64,000 bases of DNA from Pomacea canaliculata (Eukaryota > Mollusca > Gastropoda > Architaenioglossa > Ampullariidae): positions 19,288,927 through 19,352,926 of the forward strand of contig NC_037594.1 in the NCBI RefSeq assembly GCF_003073045.1, given 5' to 3'. Both the position numbers and the translations under genes were made by a program. This document shows, in pieces, positions 36,301 to 48,400 of the stretch. Under the pieces are notes generated by a model. It did not search any database. It worked only from the letters and a program-made list of their open reading frames with translations, and had not been told where the DNA came from. Every line of letters starts with the position of its first letter. The first letter of the stretch is position 1.

Positions 36301-36776
36301 ATGTGATCGATATGGCAAATTTATCTTGCATGTTTGATGTTTTCTTCTGCACAAAATATTCAATATGTCATTATCAATGAAGGGGGTCTACTCTATAGAT
36401 GGTTTCAGGCAATCAAGCTAACCACAATGATTTGCACAATTAAATAAGATTTATTTAATTATAAATCTACACAAAGCAATTCAACACAACACCTCCAAAT
36501 AGCTTTTAAATTTTAAATAGCTCTTTATTGCAAGTTCAACAAGATGTGCCATCAAACATGATGAAGAGCTTAAACGTCTCCATGCTGACAATTATGCGCA
36601 TCACCCAAGTACTGTGGGTTGCTATGTCTCACAAAGTGAATGCACAATAATTGCAGTTAACAACAAAGCTGATATCTGAAATACCAGGGGGGTAAAATAA
36701 TACAAGACTTGACAGTATGTTTTTACTATCCAAAGCATAAAAAACTCCATTTGGCCAGGTTTGATTTTCAGTAGTG
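33333..36776. other. Tail-to-tail interval between DCTN1 and LYAR
   Basis: Holds the 3' UTRs of both genes. On the plus strand AATAAA-type signals follow the DCTN1 stop (about 33338, 33649, 36179), so the 3' UTR could be very short or up to 2.9 kb. On the minus strand candidate signals for LYAR lie near 36457 and 36522. A TA-flanked MITE occupies 34361-34678. Open frames such as those at 35039-35371 carry no recognisable domain and look like chance. Confidence 0.6.
34361..34678. mobile_element. Tc/mariner (pogo-like) MITE copy 1
   Basis: 318 bp bounded by CAGGAGGTCCTCGGATGATG and, on the complement of the right end, CAGGTGGTCCTCGCTTTATG, flanked by TA on both sides. The interior is largely shared with 40037-40386 in opposite orientation. 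There is no transposase. Confidence 0.75.
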
Positions 36777-39700
36777 CTAGGACTCCCTCAGTTTAGCCCT
36801 GTCCTTGAATACTTTGACTTGTGGTGTCTTCAAAATCTTTTTGTTGAATTTTGCTAACAGTTGCTCTTCAGGTTTGCTTCCAGCTGCCTGCGCAGCATAT
36901 TCTGCCAGAACCTGGTCAAAAGTCAACATGTGTCAGTAACATTTTTATTAAGTTTAGCAATCTTTCCCTTTTTCAATCTGCATATACATGCACCTACTGC
37001 GCACAATCTCTGTTTTTACAAATCATTACAGACTGGAAGCCGTTTCATTACCTTAACGATTCTCTATGTTTACAAAGTTGATAAAATTTTGAAGTTAAAA
37101 GCAATGTTTACCTTTTTCCTTAATTTCTTTAGCGACAGTTCTCCTTTGGCCTTTAAAACAGCCACAATTGTTGAGGTCCAGTTAAACTTTTGCTTCTTTG
37201 CAGTAGCGTTTCTCCTGTCTGTCTCGTGTTCTTCACCATCTGTCTCAGCTGAATCATGAAGCCTTTCATTTGGATTGCCATCCTCTTTAGTCTCTGGAGA
37301 GATAAAACAGAAATGGCATTTTCTCAAAACCATTCATTCACTTTACTAAAATTAACTGAAGGTTACCTTTCTTCCTTCATTTATTTAATAACTGCAACAT
37401 AAATTCAAAGTTCATAGAACTGTCATTTTTTTCTAAAAATATATTTTTAATGTTTACCTTTAAGTTTCTTCTTTGGCTGACAGTCAGTTTTACTGCCTTC
37501 TTCATCCTCATCCTCCTCTTCTCGTTTTCTTCTTTTGCCTTTTTTCCCAACAGTTTCTTGCTCCCCATCCTTTTTAATATGGTCTTCATTAAGCTTATCT
37601 TTTTTCTCTTTCTTTTGGGCTTTCTTTCTTCTTTCCTCTTTCCTCTCTCTTTTGTTTAATTCCTTTCCAGAGTCTAAAATTTCACTAACTTTGTCTTCCT
37701 GTTGTGTTTGATCACTGTCTAACATGTCTGGCTTAACCTCTTTGCTGACTGCTTTATCTACACCATTAGAAGACACACTACCAGCACCATTCTAAAAGAA
37801 CAAAAGTACATTTGCAGGCATTGTTCACATCAACTGTTTCAGAAAACTATTCAACTATACTGAATATTTCACGTGTAAACAAACATAATAACAACAATTA
37901 TAAAATCATGCAACTTATATGGCACAGAAGCTGGGTCATAAGGCCATTTGGTGCAGCAAAAATGGGGTCAATATGGATTACATGAAGTAACAAAGATAGG
38001 CAACGATGAAGTACAAAAGACAATGAAGACAGAAATAACAGACAATAAAAGCAGCCAACAAAAGGATAATGGAAAATCTAAAAGAGATAAAAGGAGACAA
38101 AAAGAGTGAGAGGGAATGGGGTAGTAGCATTAAGTGGACTATGTATAAGAGTAATGCAAGTTTAAAAGAATCATAAGTGGAAGGTATTTTCTATGCTGTA
38201 CCATAGCTAAAAAATAACGGAGAGGTCCCGTTTCCTTGCTTTTGAGCACCAGAGTTCTGCACTTTCTGAACTCTGAGAGGTATCAAGAGCAAGGAATCAC
38301 AGAAATCCAGCAACGATCATATGGAGGATAAAAAGCAAACAGCTGCTTGTTTGTCAAGAGTCCTGTCGGTAGTGATGATGAAGATTGACAGCACCAGATG
38401 CGGACAGATGATACAGTACATGCACACATGCACAAAATGGCAACTATACTTTTGCAACAAAACTAATTATGTATCAACCAAGTAACAAGTTCAAAATTAA
38501 TGCAAATGCTTTTTTCACCTGTTCTGCCTCTGTCATAAGCAAGTCCCACACTTGGTTGATCAGTGAAGAGTTATGTACACGCAAACTGCACTTCAAAAAG
38601 TTCTGTAAATAATACATAGATGGGCTTCAGCATAAGAGAGAGAGTGTATGTGCACACACGATACATCAATGCATGTTTCATTATTTTAATGTTTCAAAAA
38701 ATTTTATTTTATGATGCACTATCAAAGTGACAGCATAAAACTATTTTTTCTGTATAAATAAGCTGTTTTAAAATGCCTTAGAAGAATGACACATATCAGA
38801 AGTTGTTTTTATAAACTCATTTCAAAATACACTTTAAGCAAGCAGTTCTCAACCTTTTACTTGAGACGCCCCCTGACGAACAAAGGTACGTCCGCGCGCC
38901 CCTTAGCTAGCAATGTAAGCTAATTTCACTAATACCAGTATAACAAACTTTTACAAAATGACCACCTTCGCGCCCCCCTTGTAAGCACATCACGCCCCCG
39001 TCTTGACTCTGGATAAATTAAACTTCTACTTAGTCACCAGTCTCACATACAAATGTAATAAATTAAAAAATTAAGCTATTTTATTTGCCAGAAAATCCAT
39101 CACCTCAAATTTAGCTTTTTTCCGTGGAATGTTTGGGAACTCTTCCAGGCGTTGCAACAAATTTTTCAACCCTGGATTTGCAGGAGCCTTTTGGATGGCT
39201 GCTTGAACTTTCTATCAAAAAAATAAACGAAAGATACATCACCCTTCATGTAAAGGAAGATCACAGGCACAAAAGACACATGGTGCAGTTGAATGATTCT
39301 TTAAAACCTGAACTCAATCATAACACAAGGATGAGATGGAGTTACCTTATTTTTTAAAAATGTAAACAAGTCAGAAGGGAAAAGAAAAAGACATAAAAAG
39401 TATAAAATTAGCACAAATCAATGGTTCCTACCTCAAACCATCTTAAAGTGCACTCTTCTTGCAGATTCAAAAGGAATGGGGTTAGTCTAACCAAATTTTG
39501 AAAGCCTTTACACGCAGGGAAAAAAGGACACATTTTTGTCTGATAGCCTTGTCCTGCAGGCAGTAGATTTAAATGGTCAGACATCAAGTACAAATTACTT
39601 TTGGCTGATCTAAAAAATTTAATCTCTCTGTTTTATATAGATCTGACTGCTTTATTATATGTAAACAGATCTCTCCTTCCAGAGTGGCAGCTTGTGTAGG

Positions 39701-41141
39701 CCTTGTAGTCCAGGGCAAGAAGTGAAATTTTACTGAGCAGAAAATCCTTGGAGATTTATAGTTCTACACCACCTGCTATCAAAATCTCCATCTATAAAGT
39801 TGGGAATAACTTAAAACCATTGATTTCAGTTTTATCATTCACATAAGCAGGATGGTCAGGATCTTTCTTGATTTCCACCACCCTCCTCACCATCAGCCAT
39901 GGGGAAACTTTCTTCATGTTCATGAACTAAATTTAAGATAATATAAAAGAAGACTCACTGATGCTACTCACTTCACTGCTTTCCAGCTCATCAGTAAAAT
40001 TAAGTATTCTATAAGAGTTCAAAAGTCTTCGCTGTACAGGCGGTTCTCAACTTACGATGTTGTTACATTCCTACGTCGCGTCATAAACCGATTTTCGCTG
40101 CAAGTCGGAACATACGTACATACCGTACATAAATCCTATCTTAATACCTATCCTAAAACAGTACCTATCAAAAAAAAAAAAAAACACACACATAAAATAT
40201 GTTTAATAATGAAATGAAACAGGGATAATAAACAGTAATAAAAAAAACCCATAAAGTTGGCATTATGACGTTTACTATGCAAAACCACTTAAGTGGAAGC
40301 AATTTAAGGCATTATACAGTAAATGGGAGATGTGTTGTAACCACGAAACATCATAACTCGGGGCTGACGTAACCGAGGACTGCCTGTATAGTATTTGTTC
40401 TTTAAATAAAAATTTTAATCTATTACTACCAAAAAGATCAGGAAAAAATGAGAATTTTTAATAGCAATACAAGTGAAAATGAAAATAGCTTTCATGTTTT
40501 CCAATATATATCTCTCAAAGAATAAACTAATGTGGAGTACAGTTCAAACAAATGTACCTGTATCCACTGCTCCTGCTTTGCTTCTCCTTTGTTGATTTTA
40601 GGCACATAGTTTTTGCCTGAATATTTCTCCTCCTCACTGATGCACTTTATGACTTGCATAACTGTCGCCCCTGTTTCAAAAATACATTTCCACCATGTTC
40701 ATTTGATGTCCACATTACCTTAAGCATCAGAACATACACAAAAACATATCCTGTTAAATGGATGTTTTATTTCTAAAACAAAATGATGCACAAATTACTA
40801 CACTATTACTAACGCTAGGCACAAGGGATAATAAAAGTGGCATTATTTTTCTTGTAAATGGTCTTGTTTATTGTGATTTATAACATAAACCGTGATTGAG
40901 ACGGCAGATACTTCGAAAGACTTAAAAAGATGCATGCAAAACTTGACTTTACCCTAGATATTAAAATGATTAACAATTTCGATAAAACGCTTTCGAAAAC
41001 CAAACGTTGGACTCACCAGAACTCTTTTCCACAGTCAACACAGGAAAGAACTTCACATCTACGGCATTTTGTCGTATAATGCTTTTCTACCTGGTTCTTC
41101 TTCAAAGATTCTCCGCATGCATTGCAATTAAAAAACACCAT
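36777..41141 (-). CDS. LYAR: LYAR, nucleolar C2HC zinc-finger protein (7 exons, apparent frameshift)
   Basis: Exons in transcript order: 41017-41141, 40558-40670, 39104-39211, 38519-38602, 37458-37791, 37112-37293, 36777-36911. The N-terminus MVFFNCNACGESLKKNQVEK, C29/C34/C37 and GKEFW are hallmarks of LYAR, a nucleolar factor in ribosome biogenesis and cell growth. The middle matches through NIPRKKAKF and VHNSSLINQVW. Then come a long Lys/Glu-rich nuclear segment and the conserved C-terminus KFNWTSTIVAVLK, LKKLRKKVLAEY and FNKKILKTPQVKVFKDRAKL. Length would be about 359 residues, close to human LYAR (about 379). Exon 2 is 113 nt, but phase at both ends requires 112 or 115. The frame breaks near 40645-40651, between His and Lys-Cys of the second finger, and reaches a stop a few codons later. 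Gene identity is certain; whether this allele is functional is not. Confidence 0.9.
38843..39010. mobile_element. LYAR: hAT-like MITE remnant (LYAR intron 3)
   Basis: Starts CAGTTCTCAACCTTTTACTT, a typical hAT terminus, followed by a C-rich segment. The segment 38911-38940 is the reverse complement of 55517-55546 inside another hAT-like MITE in this window. The right terminus is not clear. Confidence 0.55.
40037..40386. mobile_element. LYAR: Tc/mariner (pogo-like) MITE copy 2 (LYAR intron 2)
   Basis: About 350 bp. It begins CAGGCGGTTCTCAACTTACG and ends with the complement of CAGGCAGTCCTCGGTTACG, with TA on both sides. It is inverted relative to copy 1 at 34361. An internal run of A followed by an ACACAC block accounts for part of the length difference. 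Confidence 0.75.
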
Positions 41142-42458
41142 GCTGCAAAAGATGTAACCGGTAACGTTACTTGAAAAGAGCTAAGATACAGTGAGACAGG
41201 CACGATATCGAATGCCTGTATATAATTATATAATTAAATTACAGATAAATGCACCTTGTAAAAGTGATGGCATATTTTGACTCGATTGCTTTCACAACTG
41301 TAGTACATTATAATTTACCTTATTAATAGTAGAAAGCATCCACACTACCAGACACGTGTAGATGATTACATGGACGTGATTACTCGCAGGAAGTAGAATT
41401 ACGCTAGCGTCATATGTTCCTTTTAACCGATTTCTTCCTGTTTACGTTCCAGTTATGCATTATGTTCATTTGCGATTTACACGATCAACACTACATATAC
41501 AACAATTTTATCACAGACTAAAGATTATAATTATAAACACAGTGCTGTACAGTGTTCTTAGAGAGTAGTGTATGTGCATCATAAATCAGCCTCACTACTC
41601 TTATAACATTTATGCAATATCTGAAGCGAACAAGAGTGATATGAAAAATCAGTTGAGCTTTGTATTAGACTGCTCATCTCTTTCAGTACTTTGTATAATA
41701 CCTTGATTTGTATGTAGTTTTCAACTAAAATGATGTATGCTTGCGACACGCGTACAGTACGTGCATACTGGTTCAAAGGAATTTGCTTAAAATACAACAA
41801 TAAACATCACTGTGTTTACAGGGTTTAATATACAGATTGAAAAGGAACGGGGAAAATAACAGGATGTCGGTTTAATATAGAAACACGATTAGTAAGCGTA
41901 GAGATCTCCGTCTTTGATAAACGGCATTAAGCATTCCAAAGGGACACGTGACTGCTTAGGAATGCGGCTCTTCTGTTTACCTCCGACTGATGTGACAAAA
42001 GTAAACTAAGGACAAATAGCTAGGACTTATGATTATGTATTAGGTATATACTCACTAGTAATAGATTAAAGTATTAAAGCTTTAATCTATATATTTGTTT
42101 TTGTCTTATAATTTTTTTCTTAGGATTGAGAAGGTGATGATGGTCGATGCACAACCGGAAATAGAAGCTCTTGTTAGTCATCGCCTTTAGGTGTGTCGGC
42201 TACCCGCAGGTGTAGGTAGTGGGTTTCTATTTATTTAAATACATCCTTTATTATTCATATACTTTTTAATGTAATTAAGTCAGATTTGTTATTTGATTGA
42301 CTGTGTCTTTTACTTTAATCTCAAGAGTTGTTACTGTACTGTAGTCTACGTAGCGAGCGACTCAATTTAGTAAACACTAGTACTCTGTTTATACTGTCAG
42401 TCCCTTCAGTAAACTTCATCAGTTGTTGGATATTTTAGATTGCACTCCGACCGCCAAA
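41142..42458. promoter_or_regulatory. Divergent promoter interval between LYAR and alpha-catenin
   Basis: The start codons lie 1.3 kb apart pointing outward. Visible candidates include an E-box CACGTGAC (41945-41952), an ETS-like CCGGAA (42155-42160) and AGGAAGT near 41387. A T-rich tract ending TTTTAG (about 42437) just before the alpha-catenin start could be the acceptor of a 5' UTR intron. I see no clear TATA box or repeat here. Confidence 0.5.
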
Positions 42459-45400
42459 ATGTCGACCAGTGCGGTGCTACAAATAAAATGGGATCCCAAG
42501 AACCTAGAGATCCGAACCAAGTCAGTAGAAAAAACTCTGGAACCCCTTGTTACGCAGGTCAGTTGCATTTTCCTATAGTTTGCTTGACTTCATGGTTGAT
42601 TGCCTATTCAGTATTGCGCTTTGCCTTTTTTTTTTAACATATATTAAACAATATTGAGAGATCAGGGGTAAGTTATTTCAGAAAAAACAAAGATTGAAAT
42701 TTTAGTAAATATGTGGTCATTGAATAAATATGATTTATTGTTTGAATGTCCTATATTTTTATGTTAGTATTATTGTTGATTAGGGTGGTCTGTAATTATC
42801 GAAGTTGTCATCGTTATTGAATGCATATTTTAAGCAACACTACTTCAGAAGGTGTTCACAGTTGTGTTTTATTTCATCATTAAACTTTAAACATTTTGTA
42901 AGTACATCAGCTAATGTATTTACTCGTATGGTCTAAACTCAGTATATTTTGGAAATATCTGAAGAATTAAAGATAAGAGTAAAATAGTGCTATTACATGT
43001 GTTGAAGCCTATCAGTGAATAATTTATTCTCTTTCACAGGTAACCACCCTTGTGAACCAGAGTGGACCTTCTAATAAAAAGAAAGGACGTTCAAAAAAGG
43101 CTCATATTTTAAGTGCCGCAGTTCAAAAAGCAACAGAGAATTTTATTATCAAAGGAGAGGAAATTGCAGAAGAAAACCCAGAAGTTCGAGCAGACATGAT
43201 AGCTGCAATTGAAGAAGTCAGAACAACAGGTTGGTCTTCTTTAAAAATATATCAGAAAAATAATTTGAGTGTGGTGTATGCTTTCAAACATATTCTTTTC
43301 TAATGCTGCTTATGGTATTTCATTTTGCTCTAATGTAAGATTTTCTTTAGTGTATAAATGAAAAAACCCAGGAAATGAAGTTCTGTGGTGGTACGTAGCA
43401 AAGATACCTCTTAGCAGAATGATGTTGTAATACAGCACTGCGTACCGCAACGCGGGCGCCTATGACGGGCGGGCCGTACCGCAGCGAAATTTGAGTGAGC
43501 GTCCGCAGGCGCACGCATACTTGCTCTAGAGGTAGTACGCCACGGGCACAAAGATGGCCGCCATGGTTGTCGAGTTTAGGCGTGTCAATGATATTCATGG
43601 TTTATCTTCTAATAAATAAGTATTTTGCAACAGATAGATATATATACGACGACAAAGAAGTGTATTAAAAGTTCAGATTTCATCGTCATGTCTTTCTAGA
43701 GATGGTAGATGAATTTGCCTTCGATCTTGAAACTCGAATCGGGACCACAACAACAGAAAGTCTACTCGTCGTTTGTTTTTACGTGATATGCTTGACTACC
43801 GCATTGTTCTTTCTTTTTAATTCTCATGGACTTTTTCCTCTTTAGTTCCCAAATGAATGCCACTATAGAAGTATATTGTTTGGCGCTGCAATAGATTGCT
43901 TCTATTAATTCGTCGTCGCTGTCAAATATGTCCATCAACAAAATTATATTCTCTACTTCGCTGTCAGCTGCCATTTTAACAGGCGCCCACGGTGGGCGAA
44001 GGGTATCACAGGCTCTCACAGGCGTGAGTGAGCGCCCGCGAGCATCCGCGGTGAGCGCCCGCGTTACGGTACACAGGGCTGGAGTGGGGGAACATACAGA
44101 CTGCTGGCCATAAATGGTGCGTGAAATCTTTGATCCAGCCTGCCATGGCAAATGCAGATTTCAGCAGATCTATAAGCATTTTTTTTTCATAGAAACATAA
44201 ATGTATATTAAGTGCATAATGATAATAATCATCATCATGTAAATTTTAAGGGCCAAGCAAAGAATATCCGTTACAAGATAGGATACATACAAGTACACAA
44301 TGAGACAGACATGTATGCTTCTTATTCTTATGGGCCTGCAGCCCATATGGACAAATTTGGAGAATTATGCATGTATATGACCTTCATCCCAAGCCTATGG
44401 TAGATCACTTCCAGTTTGTTGTTGGCTGTTTATATGCATAGCGCTCTTCAACCATGTCAATTGTACAGCAAAAACATGATCATCGACATTACTGTTTACT
44501 TTGGCATACAATGCGCCTACTAATGTCCAACATTCTTTCATGTATTTATAAAGGATGAACAAATGAAAACTCTTTAGCTGGTAAAAATTCCTTTTGGTTT
44601 AAAAGTTTATTTGTGTATTTGCAAACATTTGTATGTGAGCAGAGCATACTTTTTGTGCACCTAATTACAAAAACGCATGTTATGGTGACTCAGAAGACTT
44701 CAGTGCCAGGCTGGCTCGGATTGCTCACATTGCAGAAGAGTTAACACACCATGGCAAAACTACAGCTTGACCAAATAGAGCAAGCTATTTTTTTATTATG
44801 CTATTGCTGAAGTGGAATGAGGAACAATGAGGTTAAGACAACTGAACAGTGAAGGATTAACACATATATTATGTACTGACTATGTAATGATAAATGATGA
44901 GGTTTTTTTAACATTCTTTTAATTTGACAGGTGAGGCCATGAATGATGCATCGCAGGATTTTGCTGCTGATCCATGCTCATCAGTGAAACGTGGTGCTAT
45001 GGTGAGAGCCGCCCGTGCTTTGCTATCTGCTGTCACTCGACTGCTGATTCTGGCTGACATGGTGGATGTGTACCTTTTGCTAAAATCAGGACACTCTGTA
45101 AGTGTATTTTCTCTCTGTCAATCCCCATCCTCCTATATCTCGCTCTGTTTTATCTGTGACCTGTCCTTCACTTTCTGTGCCATGCATCGGACAAAAATAA
45201 TTTAGCCAACACTCTCCTCCTCTGGCGATATCATTTGGCATTATCTTTCCCTTTTTCTTTGGATAGAATCCACATTCAAAGTTTTCAGGTATGTCTTCAA
45301 AACCCACTTCTTTTAGAAATGCTTCCCATGACTAGCAACTTTTTCCATTCTCTTCTTAATTCCTTATCTTCGTCCATGTGCTTGCGTTTACTTGTGCTTT

Positions 45401-48400
45401 AATGTCAGTTTATTGATATTTTTGTGATCACAACATACTGAGGTTACTTCCACAATGTGAAATGCACTTTCATTATCATCATTATAATAAAAATCTGCCC
45501 TACAGCGGAACTTTTTATTGCTGAACAATTGTTCTAAGTGGATCTTACCTGCTTTCCTTGTTCAAAGGATTTTTTTCTAGAAGAAGTGATATCATTTAAT
45601 TGACACTGTTTTATGTAAGTCACAACACAAATAATTTCATGAAATATTTTTAATAATTCAATTTAAAGTCTAAGAAAACTGTGTTTATAGGTGGAGGATG
45701 ATCTTGAGCACATCATGAATGCCACGAGCCAGCAAGGTTTAATGGATGGCTTCCGTGCATTTGGGAAGAGTGTTGCAGAACTTTCACAACTGGCTGCAAA
45801 GAGACAAGCTGTCAGTGTAGCTTTTTTGCTTCCAAAATTAACACAAGCCAATTTATTCTTTATTGACTATATTTGCACATATTGTTTCTTTGCTTTTTTT
45901 ATATATACCACTTGATAAATAATCAGATAAACATTTTTTCCATTAATGTAAAGTTATTCATATTATTCTGATGAGCATTATCTTCCCAGCTATTTCCAGT
46001 ATGTTTTAATTTGTTACAATGCAACACAGGATTTAAAAGATCCCCGACGACGTGATGAATTAGCAGCTGCCCGTGCAATGCTGAAAAAGAACAGCATGAT
46101 GTTACTGACAACATCCAAGGTAAATCTTATAATCCTCTTGGATTTTTTTTTTTTTTTTTTTTTGTAAAGCTTAATGTATTTGCAATTAGTGGCAAGTTCA
46201 TTTTTAACTGATTAAATCTCAAATGGGAATAGATATTGGGATGTGTGAATACATTACACAAATTCTAACCTTGTCAGATTCAATTTACCTGTTGCATATT
46301 TTGCAAGGAGTGAGTTAAATCAAACAAAATTATATAAATTGTAGTCGAAAAATAGAATGAGTTATTTTTCTTTCCCTACTGTTTATTTTAGAGCATGGAG
46401 GAGTGGATTTAAATTTTATATAAAGCCTGTTTGTCTCATTTATATGACTAGATAGTTTTGTTTTTAAGGACTAAAAAGTTTACAGCTTTGTTAGAATAAA
46501 TGAGGATAGGCGAGAGAAATGGGGGATAACTGTTGAACTTAGGAGTGATGATAATGCATTTTTTTTTTACCAGGCATATGTTCGTCATCCTGAGCTTGCA
46601 GCAGCAAAAGCCAACAGAGACTATGCATACAAGCAGCTCTGTGATGCCATCAACACCATAACTGGAGTGGTTCAAGCCACTGGCTCTTCTGATGCTCATC
46701 CTTATGAGGGACCTGGGGAACTGGCTGCTGCTCTTGATGAACTAGATGTAAGTAGAGAACATATATGTAGAGGTCTTCATTTTTCAGGTTAACAAGATGA
46801 CTACTAGATATAACTGTATACCTCTAATGACTATCTTTGTCTAAATATAGCTGTACCTATGCATATGTCGTTGCGTTGTGCTGTGCAGCAAAAGATTATC
46901 ATGGATCCTCTGGCTTACAATGAGGTGCGCACTCGACCTTCATTAGAGGAACGATTAGAAAGTATCATAAGTGGGGCAGCTCTTATGGCCGATTCATCAT
47001 GCACCCGAGATGACAGACGAGAACGTATTGTGCAGCAATGCAATGCTGTTCGACAAGCACTGCAAGATTTGCTCACAGAGTATGAGAAGAATGTGAGTAC
47101 TTTTATATTTTCAAAACTATGGTATTAACATTTTTCCTTTAATGTTATTGTTTCAAAAGAGAAATGTTTCATGCTGTTTAATAGGTTGTGAAAGATTTCA
47201 AAAAATTATTTTTAAATAATTAGAATTGTGGTAGCTTTATATATGTTTGTATTATTTGCTTGTGTACTTGTGAAAATGAGTGCTTAGATGTAAGAAGACT
47301 AAAGGTTTGTTAAGCAGTATAGAGTGATACATATTTACATCTTGGGTTGGGTACAGTGCAGAAAACCATCAAGTGTGCCAAAGCGGGTAACTTATGCATG
47401 TCTGATATGCATGATTTTTGCAAGATGAAGCCAAAAGTAGGTTGCTAAACAAGCTAATAAAAAAAATTAGTCTTTTAAGTATAAGAAGACTATTTTTAAA
47501 ATGAGGGCAGCTGTAGCTTCCTAAGCCCTTCTGATGTAACTCTTAATCAGCATTGCACTAACCAGAACCTCCATGTTGTTTGGAATGGTAATCCTAATAT
47601 ATTTTCATAACTGATCTTTTCCTAAGTTCTATCAAGCAACAGTTTTTTAAGTGATGCATGTTGTCATAAAGTATCATGCACAAATGAAGTTTTCCCCCCA
47701 ATCTTTGACTATTCATGATGAAAGAAGCATGTTTTTTTCCCTTGAATCTTCTTGAAGAGACTGTAAATATTTTGGGCTATAGATTTTTTTCTTCAAGACA
47801 CCAAAAAGTAAGCATGTCACAACATGAGTAGGCTTGATACAATGCCAGTGCTTTGAAACCCCAGTTTCAGAAGCATTGCCTGTTAAAAATTGCATGAAAT
47901 CTATATGCAGATCTATACACTTTTGGGGTGGGCCTAAGATTTAATTCACTTGTTATCATTGTGTTAAAGGCAAAGCTGCTGAGTTAGGTTAAAACTCGTC
48001 CATTTTGTTTTTATTTTTTACTATGTTGCTGTGCCATTTTTTTCATTTTTATTTCTTAAAAATTTTCTTATAAGTCTCTCATTTTCATTGAGCTGAAATA
48101 CTTGTATTTACAGCTTGACTGGAAAACATTTGTCTTTCACTGCTGTTGTTTTTCCTATTTAGTACAGAATGACTTTCAACAAAGCAGAAAGTCGGGGGTG
48201 GGGGGAGAAGAGGGATAGGAATGCCTGTATGCATATATTTTCTGTATATTTAATGGATCAAACATTATCTTCCCTCATTTCTTAAAATATGCACTGGCCA
48301 GCATGTACCATATTACATTCTGCCTGGATGCTGTTCACTTGGCTTTTTTTTTTTTTTTTTTTTGGCATGCTAGTAAAATGCACAAGATTTCCTATCTGTT

